Assembly (NCBI GenBank): GCA_026210745.1
Contig: CP110630.1
Coordinates: forward strand, 248,001 to 312,000
Source of the DNA: Exobasidium rhododendri
Lineage: Eukaryota > Basidiomycota > Exobasidiomycetes > Exobasidiales > Exobasidiaceae
DNA: 64,000 bases
Direction of reading: 5' to 3'
Both the position numbers and the translations under genes were made by a program. Below, one piece after another: positions 50,179-59,551 of this stretch. The notes beneath the pieces are model-generated. The model did no database searches. It had not been told where the DNA came from and worked only from the letters and a program-made list of their open reading frames with translations. Numbering within the stretch: position 1 is the stretch's first letter; every line of letters begins with the position of its first letter.

Positions 50179-51504
50179 ATGCTCTCACCTCGGAATGTAT
50201 CGCTCCCCTTGATCGGTTTCTGCCTCTATGGCTGCAGTGTAGCAATGTTTAACGGAGAGCATTCGCATGAACTGCCACCCTTGCCGGATCATCTTGAATT
50301 GTATCAAGATCCGTCTCTATCTTATGTCGACTCCTTCTGGCATCCAGGTGGAAATCATGAAGAGTATACTATGATGAGCGCTCAACCTCAATCGTCCTCG
50401 TATGGAGAATACTCTCCTCAACTTCAACATGGGCGTCGTACGGACATAAACCCAGCTGCCCTATATGTCGGGTTCGCAGGGCAGTCTTCTCACCAGACTA
50501 GTCTCTTTCCCCCCTTTCCTACAAATGAGAGTGGTTTCAACGTCCACTACGGAAGTCTTTCTCGCGAGCAGCACCACCATTCCAGGGAATCGCAAGGACG
50601 ACATCAGTACCCTGGGCACGCCGATCAAAGCTCATATCATCAAGCAGGCCAAAATAATGTCCACACCGGCAACGTATACCCACAGCATGACTCCTCTGAC
50701 GTTCAAGACCTCTCCTTGCAAATGTCGACATCCGCTGTCATGGCGAATAGCTCGACATCAGGGAGGAGCCCGCAAGTCACGCCCGACCCATACGAGTATC
50801 AATATGTCGCCGATCCTTCCTTCCTGCACGACAACGATCATGACTCTGTCTACAGGTATCTCACCGTGGATCAGAGGGCAGTCGTCGTCGAACATGTCCA
50901 CCGTATCAGGCCGTACGTCATCAGGCACATTCGCAACTGTCTGGCCCACTTCCTGCCACCAAGCATCGCAAGGAGCCTTCTCACAAACAACGAGCTGGAA
51001 ATCGAGGCAGCCGTGGAGAAGATGTGGCCGTTCCACGAGAGGAAACAGTACCCCTCAAATCCTTGGATGGAGGGACTAAACAACCATCAGCGGATCGAGG
51101 TGGTACGCCTAATGGCAGAAGCAACGCTGCAGAGCGCCGACCTCCTTCGAGACCACTTTTTGCGACAGAATGTTTCGTTGGAGACCGCTCTCGATATACT
51201 CTATGCGCCGAATCCACATGTCCTAGTGCTTATTGCTCGGGAGCGCGGCTTGATCATGCCAGAGGAGAAGAAGAAAAGCAGGAAGCAAGCGTGGCAGATC
51301 GGTCTCAGCACTGTTCAAAAAAGAGCACTGCGGCAGCGATTCTTCAACGCCGGCGTCACAGATGACGACAAGTTCTATCTGCTCGTAAGGAAGCCGAAAG
51401 TGTGGCCGGGGTATGGACTGGTCATGCTCAAGGCAGGAGATCAGTACTTTGACGCGATCTTGGAGGCCTTGAAGGGGAGAGACCCACTCCCGACGCCGCA
51501 GTAA
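50179..51504 (+). CDS. Array member 20: secreted triple-repeat protein, DPLP-tail subfamily
   Basis: 441 residues. The leader MLSPRNVSLPLIGFCLYGCS is the weakest signal peptide in the array. It is followed by VAMFNGEHSHELPPLPDHLE instead of A-x-P-x-P-M; members 1 (MFPGEQ...YELAPLPEF) and 25 (MFNGL) share parts of this. TSR sites are absent. DPYEYQYVADPSF leads to anchors at 225 (SVYRYLTVDQ), 296 (NPWMEGLN) and 372 (QAWQIGLS). Unit 1 has RIRPYVIRHIRNCL. The tail KGRDPLPTPQ is the cleanest DPLP form. It is a position outlier, its subfamily otherwise lying at 26-31 and 58-61 kb. Confidence 0.84.
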   Translation: MLSPRNVSLPLIGFCLYGCSVAMFNGEHSHELPPLPDHLELYQDPSLSYVDSFWHPGGNHEEYTMMSAQPQSSSYGEYSPQLQHGRRTDINPAALYVGFAGQSSHQTSLFPPFPTNESGFNVHYGSLSREQHHHSRESQGRHQYPGHADQSSYHQAGQNNVHTGNVYPQHDSSDVQDLSLQMSTSAVMANSSTSGRSPQVTPDPYEYQYVADPSFLHDNDHDSVYRYLTVDQRAVVVEHVHRIRPYVIRHIRNCLAHFLPPSIARSLLTNNELEIEAAVEKMWPFHERKQYPSNPWMEGLNNHQRIEVVRLMAEATLQSADLLRDHFLRQNVSLETALDILYAPNPHVLVLIARERGLIMPEEKKKSRKQAWQIGLSTVQKRALRQRFFNAGVTDDDKFYLLVRKPKVWPGYGLVMLKAGDQYFDAILEALKGRDPLPTPQ

Positions 51505-51842
51505 GGGGAAGAAGCAGCATCAACTTCGTTGGGGAAGCGAGTGCCATGCTCCAAGATGCATATACTTTGATCGTACCCTCTCTTCACGATCTTCTTCTCC
51601 TTTTTATATTAAGTATCAATATCACAGCTTCCTCGTTGAATAATATATGATCGTATAGGCATCAGTCGCTTCATAAGAGCACATTCGCGTTCTGCCACTG
51701 TCAAGGGGGACATCACGAATAATGCACCGACAGGACGTGTGCAGTATGAGTGAACAATCATGTGTGTAGTTTGAGTTACAGGAAAAGCTCCCTTCCCAAC
51801 TCTGACCAATATCGTCTACAGGCCCTAGTCTCTCTCTTGCAG
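51505..51842. other. Intergenic region 20/21
   Basis: No gene seen. A TATATTAAG element near 51604 is far from the next ATG. Confidence 0.4.
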
Positions 51843-53354
51843 ATGGGGCTTCCTATACATAGTATACTGCTTGCCATCTTCTTCTGCCTCTCTATCATCA
51901 ATGCCGCACCTGCACCTGCTCCAATGGACGGGAGTGAAGGAGGCTGGCAGGATCATGACTTCTTTTATCACCCTCAGCTTGGCAGGATAAGAACGTTGGG
52001 CGGATCGAGATCGTTCGGACAGCCCAGCGACCCTTTTGCGGCGCAAACAGCTCGCCATTCTTCTTCGCAGAGTCGAGACGTAGCTTTTAGCTCAGGATAT
52101 CGCTCTGTGCGTGCCAGTCGCCCTCGCAATCCGTCTTCATATAGATCTGGCCGCAGCAGGGGCAGTCGACACGGTGATGTGAATGAAGGAGGGGAGATGA
52201 CATTTGAACAAGGTCAAGCTGATAGCAGCAACGTCACAGGCTCTTCCTCCTCGACGTCCCATCTCGCGATGCCTCTTAGCCCTTACATGCCTGCCAGCGA
52301 CCACTTTCACGGTTATCTTCTCGATCAAGCCCAAACACCGGAGTGGGAATATCAGGGAGCCCCTTCCACTCCTTACCAGCCAGCTGATCCGACACTAGAC
52401 CACCCGGGCGTCATCTTTCAAGACGATTCACGTACACACTCTACAGTACCACTACCATACACACAGATGCCACTATATGACCAAGCAAGCTTCCCGGATT
52501 CAGGCAGTCTTCAACACTCGCAGTCTTCTTGGCCGAGCTATTCAGAGGACATTACGCACATCAATGAAGCATTTGGTCACGTAGATCTACCGTTGGGAAG
52601 GAGCACAGATGCTGATAGCCACACAGCAATCCAGCATGTTGAAGTGCACCCTACTGATGACACCTTGCGCAACAGCATATTCTATCAGCACTTTCCGTAC
52701 CAGGGGACATTTCAAGAGACGAATCAGGGAAGGATTCAGGGGAATTTCCCGCAAGCAGATCCCCATAATCATTTGCACGATCAACACCCAACACAGAGAA
52801 GGGAACGACGCTATCGCAGCTCTGAGACTCGCAGGGCTCCCCCTCAAGCCGATCTGGCGACTTGGGTGCCTGTCTTGAGCTTCGATGTGAGCGACTATGA
52901 TGCTTTATGTGCCGATAAGATAAACCACTTTGAGATGAAGGCGATTATCACTACGATCCAGCAACGACTGGGATTTCCTTACGACGACATTAAGGCGCAT
53001 CTTAGGGAGCACTTGACTGCTCGTCAGGCTATTGAGCTCGAGAGTGGACACGAGCCTCGCATTCGACTAATCCTCACGCAATTGTACCCTCCAGGAACCT
53101 ACGAACCTACATGGGTGGCGTCACTTACACCAAACGAGATCGCAGAAGTCATCGAAAAGGTGGAACGATATCGCAAGGGAAGCGACTTTAGGACATTTGA
53201 TTTCTTGTACAAGGTCAAATTGAGTCGTTTGACTGCCAGGGCGATCATCGAGGCGGAGGGCGAGGACTGTGAAGATCTTGTGAGGGCCCTACAGAAGACG
53301 CGGTACCAGCAGGGTCGGAGAAAGGCGCTCAGGGATATAAGGCAGGGCGAGTAG
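51843..53354 (+). CDS. Array member 21: secreted repeat protein with two units
   Basis: 503 residues. The start MGLPIHSILLAIFFCLSIIN gives AAPAPAPMDGSEGGW, matching members 16 and 18. HPQLGRIRTLGGSRSFGQ, AAQTARHS and RSVRASRPRNPS are TSR-type sites in a basic stretch. The linker has the motif HINEAFGHVDLPLGRS, echoed by FGHVDIPLGGE in member 26. The domain is divergent: anchors at 352 (SDYDALCADK) and 424 (PTWVASLT), then the chain ends about 80 residues on. By pattern these look like units 1 and a 2/3 hybrid, so this is a two-unit form. No E-Y-x-L-x-V segment is seen. The tail is basic (GRRKALRDIRQGE). Confidence 0.83.
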   Translation: MGLPIHSILLAIFFCLSIINAAPAPAPMDGSEGGWQDHDFFYHPQLGRIRTLGGSRSFGQPSDPFAAQTARHSSSQSRDVAFSSGYRSVRASRPRNPSSYRSGRSRGSRHGDVNEGGEMTFEQGQADSSNVTGSSSSTSHLAMPLSPYMPASDHFHGYLLDQAQTPEWEYQGAPSTPYQPADPTLDHPGVIFQDDSRTHSTVPLPYTQMPLYDQASFPDSGSLQHSQSSWPSYSEDITHINEAFGHVDLPLGRSTDADSHTAIQHVEVHPTDDTLRNSIFYQHFPYQGTFQETNQGRIQGNFPQADPHNHLHDQHPTQRRERRYRSSETRRAPPQADLATWVPVLSFDVSDYDALCADKINHFEMKAIITTIQQRLGFPYDDIKAHLREHLTARQAIELESGHEPRIRLILTQLYPPGTYEPTWVASLTPNEIAEVIEKVERYRKGSDFRTFDFLYKVKLSRLTARAIIEAEGEDCEDLVRALQKTRYQQGRRKALRDIRQGE

Positions 53355-54036
53355 GAACGCCAGAGTGGCTTTCAGTATGCAAGTACAGTAGGTTGAGATG
53401 TAGCATTGATGCAGCTATAGCACAGGTGTCACAATGTAGCCCATCCAATTAAAATAATGATGGTGAAGGATAGGAGAGAATTCGCCATCTCTAGCCTTTG
53501 TCTTCAATTTGTCTGATCAAGTGATGTGTAACACTCTCCCGACGAATGCTCTTGTCATAAGTAAATCGAAGCTCAGAACAATGAAATGACAGAGCCTATT
53601 TGCCAAGGCAAGAAGGAGTGGTAGTGAAATATATTTGACCTTCATTTCGCTGTCATTTCGGTGTCATGCAAAGCAAATGCATCATCTGGCAACGAGATGT
53701 CCCCTCTCGGCGCCAGATCAGAAGCCAAGGAAAGTAGTGTGATGCTCAATAGCCCCTATACGAAATGCATGAATCCGTTTGGCACAGTATATGTTATCCA
53801 ATGTGTTTGATACCCAAAACCTTGCCACATCATGCAGGAACGACGGATGTGACGAGAAGGGTAGGACGGGAAAATAATTAAAATCATACCTTGACGGATA
53901 TTCACCGACAAAAGAGCGGCCGATCGCATCCTCTCTCGACTCTGCTCCTCTTTATTATCCTTAGACAAGTCCATCCTCGAAAGACCTACCTTCTTGGAGC
54001 TCTTACTGCCACCGTCCTCCCCTCTTCTCCCTGCTC
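53355..54036. other. Intergenic region 21/22
   Basis: No gene supported in 682 bp. A small direct repeat (TGTCATTTCGGTGTCAT) near 53651 is probably chance. Confidence 0.45.
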
Positions 54037-55752
54037 ATGATCCTCTCCTGGACTATCATCATCGTTGCTTTCCTGAGTAGCTTGTATGCCTTTGTTGATG
54101 CTGCACCTGCGCCAATACCCTCGCCTATGGACGGTGAAGGATCTCAGCACGGCGAGTACAGTCAATACGCGCACCTCCAGAACATCCGCGCTCGGCGATC
54201 CAGATCTCGCCAAGACGATGAGTCGGGATCCCGTTCAGCTCGACTCATTCGCCCCATTGCCAGACGACCCAATCCTGGCTCGATGACCAGTAGACTGAGC
54301 ATGCCATTCTTACAAGACCATGCCTATCCCTATGATGCAGGCCAGTCTTCACATCAACAACAGGAAGAAGAGGAGGAGCCTGACCAGACAAGGGATTTTC
54401 TCTCTACTTTTCAGAATTACAGCGCTATTGAGGAGATTGGGGAAGAGACAGACGAGCAGCAGCAACCCACAGCGAGAAGAAGCCGCAGTCACAGACGACA
54501 TCGAAGCCCGCGCAGTCGAGATAGATCACAACAGTATACTCATGGAGAAGGCTTTACACTCTATGAGGAAGGACAAGGAAGCGGACATGCTTTGCCAACG
54601 CACAGCCTTGTCAATCCCGCCCATCCCTACGGTCAATACGGTCAACATGGCCAACATGATCAATACGGTCAATACGGTCAGTACGGTCAGTACGGTCAAT
54701 ACGGCTTTGGAGATCTGCATCATCAGGCTAGTATGGATCATCTGAGTGCTTATGCGCAGGCATTGGATGTCGGGTCCTCCACTCAGTTCAGTGACCTGCA
54801 GCCGATTCATGAACCAAGTGCACACAGCTTCAACAATGAGACTATGCCCTTTACTCTCGCCGAGATGCAGCAGTATCAACACTACCAGGGACCTCCGCAG
54901 TCGTCCTATCCTGCAGACGTTGACACCAACCCACAGGAGCGCTTGACAGACGCCAGTGGCTACCCACCCGTCCCACCAACATATGAGGTGAACATCCCTG
55001 ACATTCTCCAGCTTCCAAGCCCAGATGATCCTCGTCTTGGCGCAGAGTACAAATACCGCGTATCTCCCTACGTTCCCAGTCAACGTGTCGATATGACTCT
55101 CTACAAAAGCCTGAGCTTAGACCAGAGTCTCTTTATTATGGACCACATCCGTGCCATTCGACCATGGAACGCAGAGAAGATTCGAAAGCATCTTGGAGAG
55201 AAGCTGACCATTGAGCAATTACTCATGTTCCTCAGCAACGACGAAACTCGAATGGACGCTGCTACCGACCAACTGTACCCCATCTCCGCACAAAAGAGAA
55301 ACGCTCGATTCCCGCACTGGATGACTGGGCTCCGAAATGATCAGCGACGGGAGGTGATTGAGCTGATAGCAGAGGACACGACACAGGCCACCGATCACCT
55401 CCGCGAATTCTTTGCCGATAGAGACTTTTCCTATATTGCCGGGCAAATACTGGATGCACAAAGCAAAGAGGAGCGCCTTCATATCATTAATACTCACCAA
55501 CTGTACGTCAAAGAGCCCGTTATAGACTCGCCTTGGCAAAAAGGACTGAGCAAATTGCAGCGAAAAAGTTTGGTCCAGAGGATGAGAAGCATGCGCATCG
55601 ATGAAAAGGCAAAGGGAACCATATCGGAAGAGTACTGCTACATCAAGCTAAGGAACGATCTCATCCAGCCAGGGTTTGGGAAAGTAATGCTGAGAGCCAG
55701 AGACCCGTACTTTAGGGATATCGTGGCGTATTTGCGCGGCTTTTCAAGGTAG
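54037..55752 (+). CDS. Array member 22: secreted triple-repeat protein with GQY minisatellite
   Basis: 571 residues, signal peptide MILSWTIIIVAFLSSLYAFV, then AAPAPIPSPMDGEG. LQNIRARRSRSRQDDESG and SRSARLIRP, GSMTSRLSM are the N-terminal motifs. TRDFLSTFQNYS is a degenerate LLGRF site; RRSRSHRRHRSPRSRDRS is unusually basic and SR-like. The Y-G-Q repeat lies between and is followed by SMDHLSAYAQALDVGSS, the subfamily motif. AEYKYRVSPYV leads to anchors at 356 (TLYKSLSLDQ), 428 (PHWMTGLR) and 500 (SPWQKGLS), an exact 72-residue period. Unit 3 has LIQPGFGKVMLRA. Confidence 0.86.
   Translation: MILSWTIIIVAFLSSLYAFVDAAPAPIPSPMDGEGSQHGEYSQYAHLQNIRARRSRSRQDDESGSRSARLIRPIARRPNPGSMTSRLSMPFLQDHAYPYDAGQSSHQQQEEEEEPDQTRDFLSTFQNYSAIEEIGEETDEQQQPTARRSRSHRRHRSPRSRDRSQQYTHGEGFTLYEEGQGSGHALPTHSLVNPAHPYGQYGQHGQHDQYGQYGQYGQYGQYGFGDLHHQASMDHLSAYAQALDVGSSTQFSDLQPIHEPSAHSFNNETMPFTLAEMQQYQHYQGPPQSSYPADVDTNPQERLTDASGYPPVPPTYEVNIPDILQLPSPDDPRLGAEYKYRVSPYVPSQRVDMTLYKSLSLDQSLFIMDHIRAIRPWNAEKIRKHLGEKLTIEQLLMFLSNDETRMDAATDQLYPISAQKRNARFPHWMTGLRNDQRREVIELIAEDTTQATDHLREFFADRDFSYIAGQILDAQSKEERLHIINTHQLYVKEPVIDSPWQKGLSKLQRKSLVQRMRSMRIDEKAKGTISEEYCYIKLRNDLIQPGFGKVMLRARDPYFRDIVAYLRGFSR
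54631..54705 (+). repeat. Nine-base coding minisatellite (GGTCAATAC type)
   Basis: About eight copies of a 9-bp unit related to GGTCAATAC encode G-Q-Y/G-Q-H triplets in the member 22 linker. Several neighbouring copies are identical or differ by one base, which indicates recent slippage. Confidence 0.8.
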
Positions 55753-56032
55753 AAATTGAGATATTACACATTTGTATGCAGCGTTTGTGATCTCTAGTGG
55801 TGCAATGTAAGTGGTCATAGGCTTTAATGTAAAGGTCCTCCTCGGCAGATTAGCGGAAGGGGCTCGGCGTAGAAGTGAAGATGCTCAACGTGCTTGAGCG
55901 AATGAAGAGTATAGAACAGTCATGTGACCGGCTCAACTTCATGCTCCAGACCAAAGAGAGGAGCACAGGGTGTGTAGCAGAAGGGTAGTAATAGTACAGG
56001 AGCCCACACGACTACGGACCCCCCGTTCTTTG

Positions 56033-57283
56033 ATGTTTCTTGTTCTTGCAGTCTTCACGCTCGCCTTTTGTCTACATGGCTTGGCGATTGCCTCTCCCAT
56101 GGATGGTCATGACAGCATCCACAGTGACTTTCAGGACTATTTGGACCTTATCCATGTCAATTCCGAGCCAGTACAGCTAGACAGCCCTCCTCGATCGTAT
56201 GATGGATCGCACACCTCTCGCCTTTATACTGAGCATCTTCAGCGACAGAGTGACGATCGATCCGGTGCTTCTCGTGATCACAATCGTTTCCCTTTTGCAC
56301 AACATCGGCTTGCCGCCCACACAGACACAGAAGACGCGGCGACACAAAATGACGGAACGTTGTATCTTTTGGGCAGACTGGAGCGTCAACGGTCCAGGGA
56401 GGACCTCATCGGCACCAGTCGTGCCACGTCAGATGAGCGTGAGGTCCGTGGTCATGCAAGAGTGAGAAGAAATCCACACCAACAGGCATCACCAATACAG
56501 CAGCAGCCGTCGGAGGTACAAGAGATGGGTGAAGCGAGCAGTAGCCTAGTAGAACCAGTCGTAGAATCCCCTTCCCACGGTGAATACAGATTGCAAGTCG
56601 ATTCGCGCGTTCCTGATGTTCCCGGCCATGTGAAAGTGTTTGAGCTGCTCTCTTCCCTTCAAAAGGCATTCATCGTCGAGCAAGTCTGCCAGATACGTCC
56701 ATACTCCTCTGAGTCAGTGCGTAAAGCTTTCAGCAGCAAATTGAAGGGATCGTACTGGGCTCGAGAGCTCCTCAGCAACGACCTTGATCGAATAGAAGCG
56801 GCTGTAGAGCACATGTGGCCAATCATACGATTCAAGAAAGGCTCCGACCATATGCCGTGGATGACTGGCCTGACGAACGCCGAGCGAAGACAGGTGATCG
56901 ACTTGGTCGCGGGCGACACCAATCAGGCCACAGACGTACTTAGGGAACTATTTTTAAAGCAGAAGATATCACCCGCTACGTCCAAGCGTATACTGCAAGC
57001 TTGCAAAGAGGAGCGTATGAGTATCATCCATGAGCACGGTCTTGTCATGTCACCTAAACGAGTGCGAAAAAACCACCTCAAGTGGAAGACGGGACTCAGC
57101 AAGATACAAAGAAAGGCACTACGACAAAGGATGATGAACACCGGAATCACAGAGGGGAACTTTTACGAGATCATGCGGCATCCAGGCATCGAAGACGGGT
57201 TCGGAACGATGATGTTGCGTGCAGAGCAGCCTCACTTCGAGCAGGTTCTGGCTGAGCTGAGGAATGTTAAGACCGTCCAGTAG
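56033..57283 (+). CDS. Array member 23: secreted triple-repeat protein, short LLGRF form
   Basis: 416 residues, the shortest intact member. ATG at MFLVLAVFTLAFCLHGLAIA, then SPMDGHDS (the A-x-P-x-P part reduced to SPM). LDLIHVNSEP stands for L-G-x-I-x-T; SYDGSHTSRLY is the one TSR site. DGTLYLLGRLERQRS and RGHARVRRNPHQQ are intact, but the DP-x-x-YGG and MDxLSA blocks are gone, which explains the length. HGEYRLQVDSRVP leads to anchors at 203 (KVFELLSSLQ), 276 (MPWMTGLT) and 351 (LKWKTGLS). Unit 3 has PGIEDGFGTMMLRA. Confidence 0.86.
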   Translation: MFLVLAVFTLAFCLHGLAIASPMDGHDSIHSDFQDYLDLIHVNSEPVQLDSPPRSYDGSHTSRLYTEHLQRQSDDRSGASRDHNRFPFAQHRLAAHTDTEDAATQNDGTLYLLGRLERQRSREDLIGTSRATSDEREVRGHARVRRNPHQQASPIQQQPSEVQEMGEASSSLVEPVVESPSHGEYRLQVDSRVPDVPGHVKVFELLSSLQKAFIVEQVCQIRPYSSESVRKAFSSKLKGSYWARELLSNDLDRIEAAVEHMWPIIRFKKGSDHMPWMTGLTNAERRQVIDLVAGDTNQATDVLRELFLKQKISPATSKRILQACKEERMSIIHEHGLVMSPKRVRKNHLKWKTGLSKIQRKALRQRMMNTGITEGNFYEIMRHPGIEDGFGTMMLRAEQPHFEQVLAELRNVKTVQ

Positions 57284-57683
57284 GTAGTCTAATTTCAGCC
57301 TAGAAAGTGCTGTAGACTAGAGTGATCTCATCATGAAAAAGTGAGACGTAGGGCGCGCTTTTCATCCAGCATGAGAGCTGGAAGGTACTTTTCTCGAACC
57401 GATAAGTGTTTTCTCGTGCTTTCGTATCGAAGCTGGTAGCAATCAGTCGAAGAGAGGCTTTCTAATCCGAGGAAGAACCGAGACAGACCAAGGAATGGCA
57501 GATACGTTAAGAGAACGCCAAGCTCCGCATTACATCTGCAAAAGGCGTACGCAGCTCCTGCGTGAAGGGTTGGGTAATGTCGAGTATAAGATCAGCTACA
57601 CGGATGAAATTAGTCCCTCTTCCCACATCGTCATTTCTTCCATACTCTTTCTTTCGAAAAAGCTCGCTCAAGAAGGAAAATCG
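57284..57683. other. Intergenic region 23/24
   Basis: No gene. It holds the member 24 TATA-like box. An in-frame upstream ATG at 57495 belongs to this leader and is not used. Confidence 0.45.
57585..57591 (+). promoter_or_regulatory. TATA-like box of array member 24
   Basis: TATAAGA, 99 nt before the ATG at 57684. Because it lies after the alternative ATG at 57495, it supports the downstream start. Confidence 0.45.
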
Positions 57684-58997
57684 ATGAAGCGGAAAGTTGG
57701 AATCGGAATGTTGGCACTCTTGCTTTGCTTACATGGCCTGGCACGAGCGCTGCCCTCTCCCCTGCCCGTGCCGACTCCGATGGACGGAAGAGAGCACGAG
57801 CAGTATCGAAGTATCCGTGACGCATCTTCTGCGCATCACGCTGCCACGCCTCGTCTTCAAAGGATCCGCAGTGCCACATCAACAGGAGCTCGTAGTCCCG
57901 AATCTTCTGGTTCACGTACCTCACGGCCAATTCGTGCGCCGCAAACTGGAGCATCCCGTCGGAGTCGCCGTCTGGGCAAGTCCACAGAGGAAGAAGCTCC
58001 TTCCGAAGCCCATCTTCCACCGACCCACCTGAATATGTATCCTTGGATGCAGCCAAACCCGTACGCATGGCAAGACACAACCTACGCTAATTACGCTCCA
58101 GTGAGGGGGGAGGAAGAGTCGGATGCGTCGACGGCCTTCTTCAACGCCCAAGCAACGTCGTATGGGAGACGCTTTGAGTCCTCCAGTGGGACGTCAGTGC
58201 TGCCCGACACCGCTCACGGCGCTTACGAGTACGAGGAGGGCGAAGTGGTGCGTACGATGCCCACTCCTACGGTCTCCCTCGAGTACAAGCTTCAGTACAA
58301 TACGGACTTTCCCTATGAAAGCGAGGACGAGCGCGTGTATCAGCATAGGCTCGGCGAGGACCAAAAGCTTATCTGTGCGGAGCAGGTCCTGCAAATCAGG
58401 CCAGCAAGTGCGAGGCAGGTACAGTACCTTCTCACGCAACAGCTGATCCCTCATCTGGCAAAGGACTTGCTGAGCGACAACGTTGACAGAATAAATGCAG
58501 CGGTGGAGGAGCTTTTACCAGACGGCGTGCCACGTATTGGATCGCTCTACAATCGCATCACATGGATGACCGGCTGGACAAACGAGCAGCGAAGAGACGT
58601 CATCCGAAAGCTGGCGGAAGCGACGCAGCAGAGTGCAGACGAGCTTCGCGAGTTTTTTCTCCTTGAAAATGTAGGACCTGAGATTGCAGGGGAGATCTTA
58701 GCCGCCACTACCGACACGATGCTCCAGAATGTTGCGCGCAAATACTCCCTCTTTGCACCCACAACGGGAAAGGCGCTCCGATGGCGAGAGGGTTTAAGCT
58801 ACATCCAGAGACTAGCACTTCGTCAACGCATGAAGGCATTTGGCGTGCCTGGTAAGGCTGAATTCTACAATCTGATGCAGAAAAAGAAAGTGCCAAGAGG
58901 ATACGGAAGAAAGATGCTGAAGGCGAATGATCACGAGTTTGGCCTGATTATAGCAGCCTTGAACTCGAAAGATCCCCTTCCGGAGCTGACATGGTGA
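57684..58997 (+). CDS. Array member 24: secreted triple-repeat protein, DPLP-tail subfamily
   Basis: 437 residues from MKRKVGIGMLALLLCLHGLA, then LPSPLPVPTPMDGRE. LQRIRSATSTG and SGSRTSRPIRAP are present, so this is a DPLP-tail member that keeps a TSR site. The linker is short. LEYKLQYNTDFPYE leads to anchors at 219 (RVYQHRLGED), 294 (ITWMTGWT) and 367 (LRWREGLS). Unit 2 has EATQQSADELREFF and unit 3 has EFYNLMQKKKVPRGYG. The tail is NSKDPLPELTW. Confidence 0.86.
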   Translation: MKRKVGIGMLALLLCLHGLARALPSPLPVPTPMDGREHEQYRSIRDASSAHHAATPRLQRIRSATSTGARSPESSGSRTSRPIRAPQTGASRRSRRLGKSTEEEAPSEAHLPPTHLNMYPWMQPNPYAWQDTTYANYAPVRGEEESDASTAFFNAQATSYGRRFESSSGTSVLPDTAHGAYEYEEGEVVRTMPTPTVSLEYKLQYNTDFPYESEDERVYQHRLGEDQKLICAEQVLQIRPASARQVQYLLTQQLIPHLAKDLLSDNVDRINAAVEELLPDGVPRIGSLYNRITWMTGWTNEQRRDVIRKLAEATQQSADELREFFLLENVGPEIAGEILAATTDTMLQNVARKYSLFAPTTGKALRWREGLSYIQRLALRQRMKAFGVPGKAEFYNLMQKKKVPRGYGRKMLKANDHEFGLIIAALNSKDPLPELTW

Positions 58998-59551
58998 GAT
59001 GCGATGGCGTGGCATGGCTTACTGCCCAGTGTCGAGATGAAATGTTCCTTGCCGGCTTCATGTCGTTCACCTTATATTGTATTGATATACACTTTCACCT
59101 CAGTCAATGGCTCTCGATCTGAATATATTCACACTGAAAATTTGGGATGTCTAATTCTCTACGCATGTTCGTTTGTGCTCCCTCTATTGAAGAAAGGCAT
59201 AATGCTGATGGCTGTCGTGTCACTCTCGCCCCTTCTGCTAATCCTCAGTACTCGAATCTGAACGGTGAAGTAGGCAAGAGAATGCGTTTGAACGATTACT
59301 CCGACATCTGATGTGATCTCAGATCTCACTGCATGATTAGAATATGGATGACTAGAGCAAGTACAATACGATTCGACTAGCTCGCCCGACGCAAAAAGGA
59401 TTGGCTGTGCAGGAGATAAGGATCATGTTTCCCCTTCCCAAGAGGATAATAAAGAACAGTATTCATGGTGAGAGACGACTTGGCCACCTCCGATAACCAT
59501 TGTAGTTTCACGTTGTCCTTTACCTCTTCTACTCTGTGTTGTGGTCCCACC
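58998..59551. other. Intergenic region 24/25
   Basis: No gene. It has an overlapping inverted element GATCTCAGATCTC near 59315 and an AATAAAG near 59450 before member 25. Confidence 0.45.

Noticed and set aside
57495-57683. 63-codon N-terminal extension of member 24
   Set aside because: It precedes the TATA-like box and would put a charged stretch before the signal peptide. Similar upstream extensions of members 2, 11, 12, 13, 15, 21 and 25 were rejected for the same signal-peptide reason.
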